A stretch of DNA of 64,000 bases from assembly GCF_032854445.1 (NCBI RefSeq), contig NC_088295.1:34318510-34382509 (forward strand), read 5' to 3'. The notes below the pieces were generated by a model. That model saw only the letters and a program-made list of their open reading frames with translations. It did not search any database and was not told the origin of the DNA. Each line of letters begins with the position of its first letter. The first letter of the stretch is position 1. The DNA comes from Liolophura sinensis (Eukaryota > Mollusca > Polyplacophora > Chitonida > Chitonidae). The position numbers and the translations under genes are program-made. Positions 21,497-34,600 of this stretch are shown here, piece by piece.

Positions 21497-21860
21497 AGAG
21501 TGAGTGAGTGTTTGGGGTTTAAAGTCGTACTTAAGCATTTTTCAGTCATATGACGGCGATGGAGCCCTTAGGGTGCATGTACGTGTAATGTGCCTCCTTG
21601 TTGCAGGACGGATTTCCACCTCTCTTCTGTCTAGAGCTGCTTCACTGAGACGACTTACCGCAGACAAGTAAGACGGCCCCGCCCGAGCCATTGTACTGAT
21701 ACGGGTCATCCAGTCGCTGCACTGTCCCCTTAATGCTGAACGCCAGGCAAGGAGGCTACAACTGCCTCTTTTAAAGTCTTAGGTGTGACCCGACCCAGGA
21801 TTTACCCTGGATTACCCCGAAACGTGAGCTTTACCAACCATGCTATCGGGGTGGGTCACT
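21497..21860 (-). mobile_element. SINE family B, minus orientation
   Basis: Reverse complement of the element at 4,228. It reads from 'gagtgagtgtttggggttta' and 'gtcgtacttaagcatttttc' through to the tRNA-like head ending 'accatgctatcgggg'. Confidence 0.8.
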
Positions 21861-23253
21861 ACAGTCTAGCAGAAAAAATACACCATTTTGTTTAGTGGGT
21901 TTAGTGGATGAAACTTTTAAGTTCCGTTACAAGACGGCAAAAATGTTGTAACAAAAAAGGCTTATACTATTCAAATTGTACTTCTGCATCGTTAATAGAT
22001 TACTGCATGATCAGCTTTTCTTCGTTTCTCAATTACAAAGGGATGGGTTTTTGATTGTTCAACAATGAAGTCATGCAGCTGAAAGTTCAGCGCTATAGTT
22101 GAACATTCTTAAGTGGGGTGAACAATTTCTTTTGACGACATCTATGACATACACGATATTTAAAGGTACACTTGGTACCTGCATATATATTACAAAAACT
22201 TGGTATTGGTTTATTCCAGCACAAACGGTTTGGAGCTTAGACGATAATAGCAGATGAAACTTTTAGAGACAGTACTACCATAAATAGCTTATAGTATGTT
22301 ATCAGTTCACCAACTCTCATGCAGAATGTGTACACAGATCGTTGAGGTTTCAACAATTTCTGACTTCAACGTTTAATTAAACTGAACTAGCAGAACATGT
22401 AGTTATAAACTTCCAGATAGCTTGAAACTGTTAAGCGCTGACAAATAACAGAAATCCTTTTGGTATACGAAGCGCTATAGGCACATGTCCTAATTTAATC
22501 GTCGTCACTCAGTGTTTGGTGTGAGCATACGCCTGCCATGTTTCTGCTGGTCTCCCCCTATAACTACTTGCGCCGTTGCTTGTCAAAACTCAAGGTAAAT
22601 GGCTTCAGACCCCTATTAATTTTCCATAAACCACAATGTTAACGTTAACGATGTAACTTACTCCCTAACATTCCGTGGCCAGTAAATTTTGGTACACACC
22701 AAAGGGAACGTCACTCACAAGCTCATCGCCACCTGTCTCTTTGTGTCCTCCCAAACTTTCATCATTAAAACTCATACCTGCGCAAACATTAGACAATTTC
22801 CATCATTTTGATATCAAGCATGCGCTCGTTCATCAAAAATGGGACGCTAGCAGCGAAAAAAGACTTTACACTCTAAAACAGACAAAATTTCATTCGTCCT
22901 GCTGAAAATCGGAAGTGCTAATATTAATACGATACTGATTCCAAATGCAATGCCACATCATTTAGTGGAGACAAGATAACGAGATATGCTACACTAGCTA
23001 CATGGTGTAGAAATGAACGGATGTTTGAATGACGCCATGTGTGACGTGTGTGGGTTAAGATACCAAGAAATTTGATATGTGTCATCGCGTACACTGCTGC
23101 GACGGCGGTCTTGGCTGGGGTATAAGATGTCTATCTGGAGGGCTCTATATACACCAGCTAATCCGCCGGTGACACTAAATCAAAGAACAAAGGATTAAAA
23201 ATATAACATTGAAAAACAAATTAACAAAAGTTAAGAAGTAATTCTACACTTCC

Positions 23254-23300
23254 ATTTTCTGCCTACCTTCTGCCTGTGTGGCGCTAGCGTACAGCACCTT
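23254..23300 (-). pseudogene. Pseudo-exon 1 of the third copy (5' leader)
   Basis: Minus sequence 'aggtgctgtac', then 'acaggcagaag' and 'agaaaatGGaagtgtag', matches copy B exon 1 ending '..agaaaat|GTaagtgta', including the start of the intron 'attacttcttaa'. The donor GT reads GG. A GA-rich run precedes it in both copies. Confidence 0.82.
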
Positions 23301-23314
23301 GAACCCTCTCCCTC

Positions 23315-23329
23315 CCCCCCCCCCCCCCT

Positions 23330-23407
<78 letters not shown>
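23315..23407. repeat. C-run and (CT)n microsatellite
   Basis: A run of about 15 C is followed by roughly 35 CT dinucleotides. On the minus strand this is a GA tract just upstream of pseudo-exon 1. A shorter GA tract sits in the same place in copy B (26,430-26,445). Confidence 0.93.
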
Positions 23408-23409
<2 letters not shown>

Positions 23410-23410
<1 letters not shown>

Positions 23411-26395
23411 ACAAACAATCTGGGTATAAGCAGGGAGTCCAGGATACGGGGGTTGAGGTGAAGAAATCGAGTGTGCCTGAGGATGTCATGAAACTTGATA
23501 GGTGCTACTTGTTCTCGCCAAGATTCTAACCTTCACTCAACATATTACACTGACAAGAAAAGTTGCGTCTGTAAAAAAAAAAAAATGGACAACTACCAAA
23601 TAGTACATATAAAGTGTATATAAATATAGAACGCCTGGTATGTCCAGTATGCATGAATGGATAATGTTCAAATCCTGCTCGTACTGAATGACCAATCTGA
23701 CTTTAGTGTAGTCTTTGGTGGCATAAATATTCACAATTTTAGTAGCATTGTGTACTAAAAGGTATAGCTAAGCTGTTGGTGAATGACGCACCAAAAGAAT
23801 TTGGTATACGTTTTAACTAGAGGAAAGAAACAATGAAAAAGCAGCTCAAAACAAGTCCATACCATATATGATGATCATATAAAAAAAATGGTCATACAAT
23901 CACCTTAAACAAGTCGATCGAATCCCCTAAACGTCTGCAATACACTGAAAGATAAATAGATCTAAATAGATAGTCATTTCCAGCAAAATTTAACTACAAT
24001 AATTTATCAGCTTAAGAATTTGGAAAGATCTCCGCAAAAAATAATTCCTGGCCATGCCCCCACTATAACGGCTTCACAGATAATGTGTCGAATAAAAACC
24101 ATTGTCACTTGGAGAGACGCGCTAAGGTACCTGCATACATCGTTTGTGTTGAACATTTACCTGGTCATACAAGTGTTATATGTATATAGATATACAGTAA
24201 GTAGTAATGTCTTGGTTATTACCCAAGATGCGCTTTCCAGGGAGTTAGCCTATATAGCGTCTAAAATATTACATCATAGGGCGCAAACAAGCCTCCACGT
24301 ATATATTTAGTTATATATGTCCAGTGATTGCTCTGATGCACTGAGGTACCTTTCTTATTATTCTTGGGGCTCTATTTTCTTAGCATTCTCTTGCAAATTC
24401 TTGCAAATTGGTTTGCAATTATGACAAACCTATCCAGGATTTCATTTCTAAACTAGACCTAGCTTTAGGATTCTTCTGCTTGTATGTAAATTTTTAGTCC
24501 TTACTTGTATTAAGTTACATATGTCAGAGAATGTCAGAGTTAAAACACAGATGTAATGATAACTGGGCTTCCTTAATTAATGACGTAATAGGTTCCAACC
24601 AATAACATTTTGCTTTCAACACTGCGGATTGCATTTATTTGTATTTATTAAACAATAATGGAATTTACATCAATACCGGCGTCTCTTTCAAACTATGATG
24701 AAAACTTGGATGACATTTAAATTTTAAAAATTTAAATCTGATTACAGTATACAGTCGTAAATTTGCATTGTAACACTATTAGCTATATAATGGACGTTTG
24801 GCAGTACGTGCTGCAAAGTCTTTTTGCCTTTCTTGGACTTTCGATTAGTTTGAAACCACGCAGGAGATTTGTTTTTACACAGAATACACAGATATCAATA
24901 AGTGAAATTAAGATATATCTCGAGGTAAAATGTGATATCTGTTAATAGTTTTCATCGAATATTTACATTCTATTCACTAAATCTCCCGATATTTGCCAGG
25001 AAACCGTGCACATGCAGTCACGTAATCTATCAATACTTACACGTAATTCTATCAAATATTTTCAAAGAAGACCTTCATTTTTACGTCTTCAGTTGTAAAG
25101 GTCAGATATACCCTACCGAAATCTGTACAAGTGGATGCCAACAAGCCAGTTTCGAAAGCAGACCTTTTGAAGCTTGTCAAAATTCTATCTACCGTTTCCT
25201 TTTGTAGAACCTGAGGTCATAAAAATGGAAGTCAAACTTACTTGTTTGACGTTCAGCATTAAGGGGATAGTGCAACGACTGGTTGAACCCCCTTCAGTAT
25301 AATGGTTCGGATGGGGCTGATTATTTGCCTTTCGTGGTCATATGACTGAAGAATTGCTAAGTGCGACGTTAAACAATAAAATCACTCACTCACTCGACAT
25401 TGTGATTACCATGGTTGAAACTATGTAGGCGCGTTTCTCGATGTACAATTGTTGCAATCAGCTAATGAATTCTTATAAACCATACATTTGTCCAACAAAT
25501 ATTAAGATTTAAAGAATGTAATAGTTATGAATTTTCACGATAAAAGAATCTACTTTATCCCGCCTTCCTATACCTGAATTTTAGTCAAAAGAAATGACTT
25601 AAAACGTGTCTTCGGCTCTCTGAAAGACATCAACTTCCGGAGCTTAAGCGACCCCTGGACCCTGGCTTGTTAGGTTGTTAGGATAATAGTTCCACATAAT
25701 TTTCCCATCTATCCCAGACTTTTTGACATTCTGCTTTCCCTGATGTGCAGATATGTACGTGTAGATAAATAGAAGCCGTTAACCATTCTCGTGTGCTAAG
25801 TTATATGTTCAGATAAATTATTTAAAAAATGAAATGATAGTTTGTGTTAAAAGTTTGTATGTTCTTCTGTGTGCTATAGTATACACCTGGAGTTTATCTA
25901 CCTTCAAGCAAACAAAGCTACTAAATTGTGAATATTTATGCCATCAGTGCTGCTTTCAATAAAGTCAAATTGGTCATTTAGCCCGAATAGGATTTGAATA
26001 GTATTCATTCGTGGATATTAGATATATATGCAACAAACTGCAGTAAGCATGTGTGTACTCTTTTTTTTAATGTTTGGTAATTGTGGTTCAAACTACCTGG
26101 AGGCAAACTCAACGAAAATGCATTTTTCGGAAATTGTGTTGGTTTTTCAGAAGGTGGAAACAAGGGTACAGTTTTTCTTGCCAATTTAATATAAGTATGT
26201 AAGTGGGGTAGAGTCAGTAACTTGTAAGGAACAAGTGACACGCGTACGTACTTAAAGGTCTTTCAGCGCGAAGTCGGCTGTTTTAAAGCTTATCAAGACA
26301 ACGTCTGCCGGTCGGAATAGAGTCAAATTTCATGATATCCTGAGGCACACGCGATTTCCTTCCCCCCCCGTGCCCTGTACTCTCTCCCTAGACCA
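23410..26395. other. Spacer between the third copy and copy B
   Basis: No gene recognised. It contains a 5'-truncated SINE family B fragment at about 25,240-25,395. As the region between two head-to-head copies it is the likely promoter side of copy B, but I could not identify a convincing TATA box. Confidence 0.5.
25240..25395 (+). mobile_element. SINE family B fragment
   Basis: It contains 'ttaaggggatagtgcaacga', 'cagtataatggttcggatgg', 'gtcatatgactgaagaattg' and 'aagtgcgacgttaaac', plus a 'tcactcactcact' tail. Confidence 0.75.
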
Positions 26396-26405
26396 AGGCT
26401 TTGTT

Positions 26406-28681
26406 TGCCAGAGAGAGAAAGAAGACGGACAGAGAGAGAGAGAGAGGTGCTCTACATCGCACAGGCAGCAGACGGGCAAGAAAATGTAAGTGTACTATTA
26501 CTTCTTAATTTTATCTAAGCAATCGGGTATGGATCTAAATGATAATGCCTTCCTTTGTGCTGATGATATCTCGGGTGGGAGGAATAAGTTTCTGTTGTAT
26601 TTCAGCCTTTTGTTCTTTTATGCATTCTCTCTAGCAGCTTAGTGCATGTGAGTAAAGAGATCCTCGGACGGATCGTATAACGGAGTTAAGGCTGCGACAG
26701 CAGAAGTGTACATGGCGACTCAGTTTGACACATCCATCCTCCTTAAGCCGTGCCATGACATACCGAGAAACCTACTTAAAGCAGATGTCTTTTGCTCCGC
26801 GTATACGACTGTTCTATAAATTGAAAAACCACACAGGCGTCATACAAGGAGCCATTCATACACCCGATGCATTTCTACACTATGCAGCTGGTGTATAGCT
26901 TATCTCAATGTCATCATGGTTCCGCTGCTTTGACCTTGACCCTTGACAAACAACGTCACCAATGTTTATAGATGGTATCATAATCTCACAAAATCCCCCT
27001 TCTGGGACCACGATAAATTTAGGATATGTTGTGTACAACATTTTTAATACTAAAAGCGTGCATATAATTTGTCAGCGCCTAACAATTTCAATCTGCAAGA
27101 GTGTTAGTGTCGACCTATTCTAGATTGTTACCAAGGAAGTGAAATGATACTAAATAATACTAGTATTTGAGTCTGAAAACGTCTCATTTATAATTATGTT
27201 CCAACCCGTTTGTGCTGAAACAAACCAGTACAAGTTAACTAAAGCTTATGTTGTTGTGATTTATGTTTTGGGCACAAATGTCCGTTAGAGTATCGTCGAA
27301 GTCGTAGATGTCGCCAAAAGAAATTGTTCACCACACTCAAGAATATCCCTGCTGAACGCTAAGTCATTAAACGCGTTGTTGAATTCGTCTTCAGAGAGGT
27401 ACTAACAAATTGGTAATAATTGCATGGGACATATTTACATGGTAATATATACTGGGGAAAGGCTGTATACACCAAACTGCTCATGCCTTTGTTTAAAAAT
27501 TAATATCTGAAGGAGGCGGCGTGCCCCTGCCAGTTTTGGAGATTGTCGGAATTAGAATGCCATCTTTATTTTATCAAATCAAACACTCATCTTCTAGTAA
27601 TTAAGAAAAATGGAGAAAAGCTTAACGGGAATCTATTAACATTGCAGAAATGCCTTTTAAATGTTTGAATATAGAACATTCACCAACCTAGGGAACAGAA
27701 CAGAAAACTGATTATTCATCTGAATTGTATGGGACAATGGACTTTGTAGGATACTTATCCATATATGTTGTAGCAGACTTCTAATTTTGGCATATCTTGA
27801 TTTGTATCTATTAAAAGAATGGACAGTCAATTTCCCCAAACCACAGATGACTCCATCCGTGTAGTCAGGATTGAAGTCTTTTATATCAAACAACCAAACT
27901 TAACTGAGACATCAGTGAAAGCCAGAAGTGGATAGGCCTCATTAAATGGCTTCTTATTGATTTTATTTTTTATCAAAGGAATCTGAACACCCTCATCGTC
28001 CTGGCTGTGGTGGTTTGGTGTGCCTCAGGTATTGTACACCTTACTTGACAGTTAATAAGCTTGTTATTTGTTTATTTATGTTTTCATTGAATGGTGGTAT
28101 GGCCATACTCACGAATTGTTTAGTTATGTATGGGGTGGTGGGGTCTATAGGTTCTGTTGACCATTGAGCAACTGCAAGATTTCTACTCCGGATTCCCGCT
28201 TAACACCTGAAAACTACAGGGATCCTGACCTGATCCCGACTGAGCATTGTAGATCATTTTGAAGCATGGCAGTGAGATGATGGGGAACTATAGCTTAAGT
28301 TTATTTGTTGAGGGGAGCCCGGGGGATACCATCGCAACTCGCCAGGTGACATAGATTAACGTTGTATTTTCAATTTTTACGGTTGCCAAGAGTAAATCCC
28401 TGCCCATTGCCAGTTACGTGGCACATTTCCCGACAGGCTATAAATGGATTTTAATTGCGCGCTACGTTCTCACATTTTATCATCAAATCCGACAAATTAG
28501 GTCCAGTACCGTTTCAGATTTGTTAGGGTCTTGTGCCCAAAGATTCGCTAAACTAAATCGTTATCATTTGAAATCATTTCTCTGTTGGTAATCGACAGGC
28601 GATCCCCGGACTTGTCGTCAGCAGAAGACGTGTGGGCAGTGTCAGGCCGCCAGCCCGGAGTGTGCCTGGTGTTCTGATGAG
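26406..28681 (+). CDS. Copy B exons 1-3: leader, split start codon, signal peptide, PSI
   Basis: Exon 1 ends '..aagaaaAT' before donor GTAAGT, and exon 2 begins 'G AAT CTG', restoring ATG. The signal peptide MNLNTLIVLAVVVWCAS follows. Exon 3 encodes the PSI core (TCRQQKTCGQCQ, CAWCSDE). The 5' end of exon 1 is unknown and the given start is approximate. Confidence 0.9.
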
Positions 28682-31600
28682 GTAGACAGCCGCACACTTG
28701 TCTATACAGTCACACATGTGTCTATACAGCCTTACATTTGTCTATACAGACCATATACGTATTGATGTTGAAGCGGGCACGCATACATGCTGCATAGCAT
28801 TATATGAAGATAAACACGAGTTTTACAAAACCTTAGACGGCCTACCTGTCCTTACAAATACTATCTTCTGTGTTTACTTCCCCCATGAACATGTTACCAT
28901 AAAACCATGAAAGAAGTGTGCCCATATTTCGAGATTCAATAGCCACGTTTGTCTATAAATACAATACTCATACTGGTATTCAGACTAGACCCAGGCAGGG
29001 ATACCTTAGATATGGCTTGATATGAGGACGCACATGAGGGAACAAAATTATCCACGAAACGTTTTGATAAACCTCCGTGGCCGAGTGGTTAGCGTACTAG
29101 CGCAGACGCAGTAGTCACTCCCAATGCGGTCGCTGTCAGTTCAAATCCACCTCATACTGGCTTTCTGTCCAGTTGTACATGGAAAGGTCTGCCAGTAACC
29201 TCCGGATTATCGTGTTTACTTCCTCCTTAGTGCAGGCTTTCTTCATATAAGTGAATATTATTGAGTTATTCGTCAAAAACCAATTTATTAAATAAATAAA
29301 TAAATAGTTCGTTCATCAGAACCATATTGCATTGCCTATTCTCAAATATCGGCATACTATTTGATTACATCAAAATTATATTCAAAATCAAACGGCCTGT
29401 TTTCTTAGTAGTTTGATTCTTCAGAACTACGAGTGGAACAGATGTGATCGCAGGGATTACCATTTCCGATGTCAGCGCCAAAATGTCGTCAACCACACGT
29501 CCTCCATCAGCCAAGATCGGGTAGGTTCACTCTCAGTATACACCGCTAACACGGAATGTCGTTGACAGCACCTCCTCCATCAATAGTATATACTGCTAAA
29601 GTCCTCCATCCGTACGTATGACTGCCACATCGTAGGTCTATTAGTGAAATGTGATTGAATGTGCAGATAAACACCAATCTATTCAATTCCGAATCCATTT
29701 AGTGATTGAAGAATGTGTATTGCAATGATCACAGAAGATACAACAATGCATCTTAAGTCAGCTTGATGGCAAATGAGTTGTCATTACACCCGATATTTTC
29801 AGCCCCGTTTTTCATCAGTCCCTTAGTCTTTAATCTCATGTTCATCTGATCACGTCCTGTGTTTTTAGTATTACGTTCTTATGTTCTTTAGGGCGATAGC
29901 ATGAAATGTTCCACTTTTATATTTCCCTCTTTTTTAGGCACGACCTATTGGCGGAAGAGTTTTGATTTCCCCTCAATATTTACAGGCCGTTCTTTATAAA
30001 GGTATGGAAGTTGTTTGGATTAAGCCTACTGTAAACGTGAAGATAACAAATTGCCCATATTGGTAGCTAAGCCTGTTTTAGACACATGCATATGTCCCCT
30101 ATTATAATGTAGAACTGACATCTTAAACTGATATTTTGCAGGTCGCCCAGCCCCCATTAAAGTCAGAGTGAAGGTGACAAGTAGTGACGTTAGACGAAGA
30201 AGGGTAAAGAACGTCTTTAAATCGCACATTTTAATTCAGAATTTGTTGGATATAGATATGTATGTTTGAGCATGTACTTACGCCAGTTTTTCTCGTATAC
30301 TACACGGAGTACTAAACCATTAGTTCAACACTGGTTCTAACAACATGGGTATAAGTCATAAGGAGTAAATGGAAATAAACAATAAATAATAAACAGAGAA
30401 ATCTATTTTGTTTTCATTATGTATTTGCAAGTGGCGTTTTTCTTAAAGCATGTTGCAACAATACAATATGCCAGGCACCGAATGTATATGTAATCAGTTA
30501 AAGAGGTACAGACGTATAAAACAATTCTCTGTAACAGTTACTGATTGTTCGTCATGCTGTTTCAATGAATCCACTGTATTATGGCTGTATTACTGCAGAT
30601 TAGCCTGCGCCAGAGAGCAGTGGAAGGTGTCACGGTCACAGTGTCATCTGATTGCCATGGGTAAGTTCAATTCACTTTTTTCAGTGCAGTGCGACCTGCA
30701 ATTGTCAACAACATTGCATAGCACCATAACCATTAATTGGGAACCTCCAGAGGGCTGCCTGTCAAAGTGGTCGTAGTTCTAGTACAAGGGTGACCAAGGA
30801 TTGCTTGGTGTCCTTATGGCAAAGGGGAATAATTTCAGTTTCGACATTGTAAATTATCCGTATTTGGGTAGCAATATATCAATGAGTACTGCATATGGCG
30901 TATACCTGAAATTCTACCGTGAACACTCTTGTTGGCAAATGTGGACAGAGCGATCAGGATATTTGGCAATTTCTGCCTGTTATTGTTGTTTCTAATTCCA
31001 TTAAACTCATGGCTAGGGCATATAAGCATCCATGTTTACATCATCAACGTGGTGCTTGTATGAACACTTACAAGCAAACCACGACCTGTATTTACCTATA
31101 TTTGCATTTGACTCGGTAATTATCCACAGACCGTGAATTTCAGTTGGATATCATGTCTAGATTTCTTCCCGGCATGTGTCATTGAAGACTGATGACTGCT
31201 TCTCTCGCACATGCTAGCAGGTTTGTTTACTATTTACATATTATTTCTCATATATTCCTTTGGGAACTGGTGTTTCGGATATGGGTCTTATGATAATCGA
31301 CTTGGAACGCCCATCCCACGGTATACGAGTAGAATGTCTCGTAGATTTACCATAAACAAGGTTGCATGTGTTAACTGTCTGAACAACTGCTTCGGTGGCT
31401 TAATGGTTAGAGCGTCCACCTCGAATTCGGGAAACGGCTGGACCAAACCAGGGTCGGTTCATACCAAAGACTTAAAAAAGCTGTTTCCTCGCTGAGCGCA
31501 GCATTGAGAGGCTAGGGCAAGAAAACAGGACTGGTTGGCGCGGTGTCAATATAACAGGTCTTATCAGGTCTGGTGTTTTCAGCATGATTCTTCAATGTCG

Positions 31601-34600
31601 CAGCACTTTGGCGACATGGACTCGTTATGCCACAAGACGACACAGTATATGTACACACACCTACTGACTCCGGACATGTTCTGGAAATGATGTTCATGTT
31701 AAAATGATGTTCTACCTTCTTTTACTTAAAAAGGTGACAATTCCTTGTCCGCCGCAGAGAAAACCATCTTGATTCAGCAAAACTTATGCCTATCGGACGG
31801 AAGCGTTGCTCTGACACTAGAACCAGACAATTTTTCCAGACGACACTTGATTGACGCGTGTCACACTGGTGCAGCGCGCTCTCTACTCATGACATCTGCC
31901 AGGTGATCCAATATGGGTCACCGGGACGTGCGTTTTTGAGGCTATGTTTTCATTTTAACCCTGTGTACACACTGCTCAAGCTGTGACCTTGAAAACTGGT
32001 CAGTATATAAACAAAATCATGGCATTTGAATGTTTGAAAGGGTTTGAACAAAGGATAATGGAGTAATGCAGCATCAAAGTACGGCCTATTTTTTTATGCC
32101 CTCCCGATATACATAATTTTCTGACATATCGTTTGTGTCGTTTTCGTAGAGATATTGCGTCAGTCGAAAAGACCCTCAGATCCGTTAAACAATGGTCACT
32201 GATGTTTGGTCAGGTTTGGTTTTAATAACTGATCTAATGATGGTACAGCTATACGTATATATATAATACGTGTAATACGGTCAGAATGAGCTGATATCTG
32301 GCTGAATTCTGAACACATTGTCAGACTTTGAAGAGCACGATGAAGATTACAGCAAACATGAAACTTGTGAGCTTATGTACATATTCTGTGTTTGATGGAC
32401 TGGGGAACGACAGGAATTGTGTTATGGCCCATATTGTCCAGTGATGCGTGGGATTTGAGCTCTTCGAAAGCTCGAAGTAGCTTCCAGTATTCCCGTCTTC
32501 CGTGCGACGAATCGAACAGACTGAAGAGAGAGCATCATGGTAATTCCCTACATTGCCCCGCTCTTGTCTTCCAGACCTTCTATTATATGTATAGAAGAAG
32601 GGGAAGAGCTTTCCGTTAGAGAAGTGTGCGAAGCGAACAAACGGAAGGGCGTTCTTCTACTTCTGGAACTGCAAATCGCACGGACATCAACATGGGATTA
32701 AAATTAGATTTTGATCTTCATATGAGACAGGACAAGACATGGCTTATTTTGTATGCCCACCTGGATATGGATATGTTAATTTGATTGTAAATTCTTAGAT
32801 TGATCAATACGGATGTTCTACATCTGGGTAGTGAATCTATATATGACATTCGTTTACCAGCCATCAACCTTTAAGGACGTTCCAGGTCAATAATCTCAAG
32901 GCCAGTTCCCAAAATGACGTATAACACAAACCACCTAAGAACTATAAAAGTATACAAAGTATAAAAACATGAAGGAATACATGCATAGAAATTTCTTGCA
33001 TTTGTAGGAATAGGACCCCATCTTCGTTTTGGGTGGTTTAGTTCCATGTCCGGACCATGTGTGATCGTCTATCCGTGACCCATTTCTGGGTCTTTCCTCC
33101 AGTTGATACTCATTGACAGCTTTTGCGCTAGATGTTTTTTGGGAAAAGTATGGTTTTACTATAAAATATTGTCATTATTGTGGCATCTTTGGTGTATTTT
33201 GATCAATATTGTGTCTTACAGGTTCCAGGCGTCAAATAATAACTGCCCTCGAATCAGATTGGGAGAGATCGTAAGTCTACAGTTCTCTGACGTAGTGAAT
33301 AACTTAGCTTATATAACTATGAACAAACATGATGCTCAGTGGTCCCAAAACTCAAACAAAACATGGCAATAAGTATTTGCACGTTATTAAAGTCATGCAG
33401 TAATAGAGCCGAATATTATCTGCTGACTTACCAAAACTGCTGCAGAAATAATATAACTATTGTCATGGCTAAGGTTTCTATAAAAAGAATTTGTAAACAT
33501 GTAATACATTTTATTCTGCTTATGTTGTGATTTTGTAACAATATCCTGTTAATCCGACAGATCAGAATCTTTTTATATTGTACTTATATGAATAGAATAT
33601 AATTAAGATTGACCGGTTTCCTCCTGCGTTTTACAGGTGGAATTCACGCTGACACTAACCGTGGAGAGATGTCAAGGTAGACAAAGGTAAACCAATTATA
33701 TAATATAGTAAGTTAATATTTCTCACGTTTAATTGAAGTTTTACGATCACTTTTTTTATAAAGAAATTTGTTGTCTTTTAATCTCCTTCTGTGCGAAATG
33801 TTTTCTCCGACCGTTTGCAATGCAATGCCGACATAATTATAGTTCTGTCTGCACGGAAACAGCGTGTAGAACACGCCACATAGCTCCCCACTCCACATAG
33901 CTCCCCAAGGGAGAGCACACTCTACTTCTTTACCCATTTTGTGTACCTATGAAATATGTTTGAAGGTCACCAAATTAATGACACTATGGACAGTTAGTTT
34001 ATGGGACAAAACTGTCCAAAGTGGTGAGATGTTTTGCTCAAGGGAAAACTGTCCATTACTATATATAAGCGGCGGAAAAGTTAAAGTATCGCTAGCCATT
34101 TAACAAGGTCGATTGTATACCCAGGCCAGGCTTCGATATAAACAAGGATATTTAGTAATCAGGTGATTAAAGTTTGTTTGGTTAACCCCTCGTCATGCAG
34201 TCGTTGACAATATACCGTATCTATGTCTGCATAAACTCGGTTGTGTCAACATCGCACCAAGTTATGATTTGATTGGATCAAGATACCAGGTACACAAGCA
34301 ACGTATTTGGATATCGGCTCAGTAGATTGTATTTGCACCGGAAATCAGAAAAGTTAACCTCAGCTGTTGCAGGGTTCTCGATACACGGTTCATTCAGCTA
34401 GAGGCATGTTCTCACTGCATCCAATTGGCCCCTGGGCAATGAGGTCCGAATTCGGCTATTAAAGGTTGCACAGTGGCTTTAAATCTAAAGCTTTAAAAGT
34501 AATACCTGGGAAATAAGCGGCTTTAAATCTAAAACTTTAAATCTAATACATGGGAAATAGCTGTGGTTTACTCTGGTTTCCCCACCCATTAATATCACCA

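Larger units (their letters stand above)
16672..23300 (-). pseudogene. Decayed third integrin beta-like copy (5' part), inverted relative to copy B
   Basis: In minus sense it contains, in order, counterparts of copy B exon 1 (23,254 upward), exon 2 (21,216-21,265), exon 3/PSI (20,173-20,239) and amplified exon 4 (16.67-18.36 kb). Intron blocks also match: 'aaaagaaattgttcacc' at about 22.13 kb corresponds to 27.32 kb, and 'cgtttgtgctg' at about 22.22 kb to 27.21 kb. It is disabled in several ways. The donor after the split start codon is GG instead of GT, the initiator's third base is C, the PSI acceptor AG has become TG, and the PSI exon has lost about 16 bases. Exons for the hybrid, EGF and tail domains were not found. 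Confidence 0.85.

Noticed and set aside
23244..23529. RE-rich and SL-rich reading frames on both strands
   Set aside because: Translations of the (CT)n microsatellite.
30204..30598. Hidden betaI domain in the intron between the hybrid halves
   Set aside because: The interval is too short for about 720 coding bases, and no DxSxS-type motif or open frame is present.
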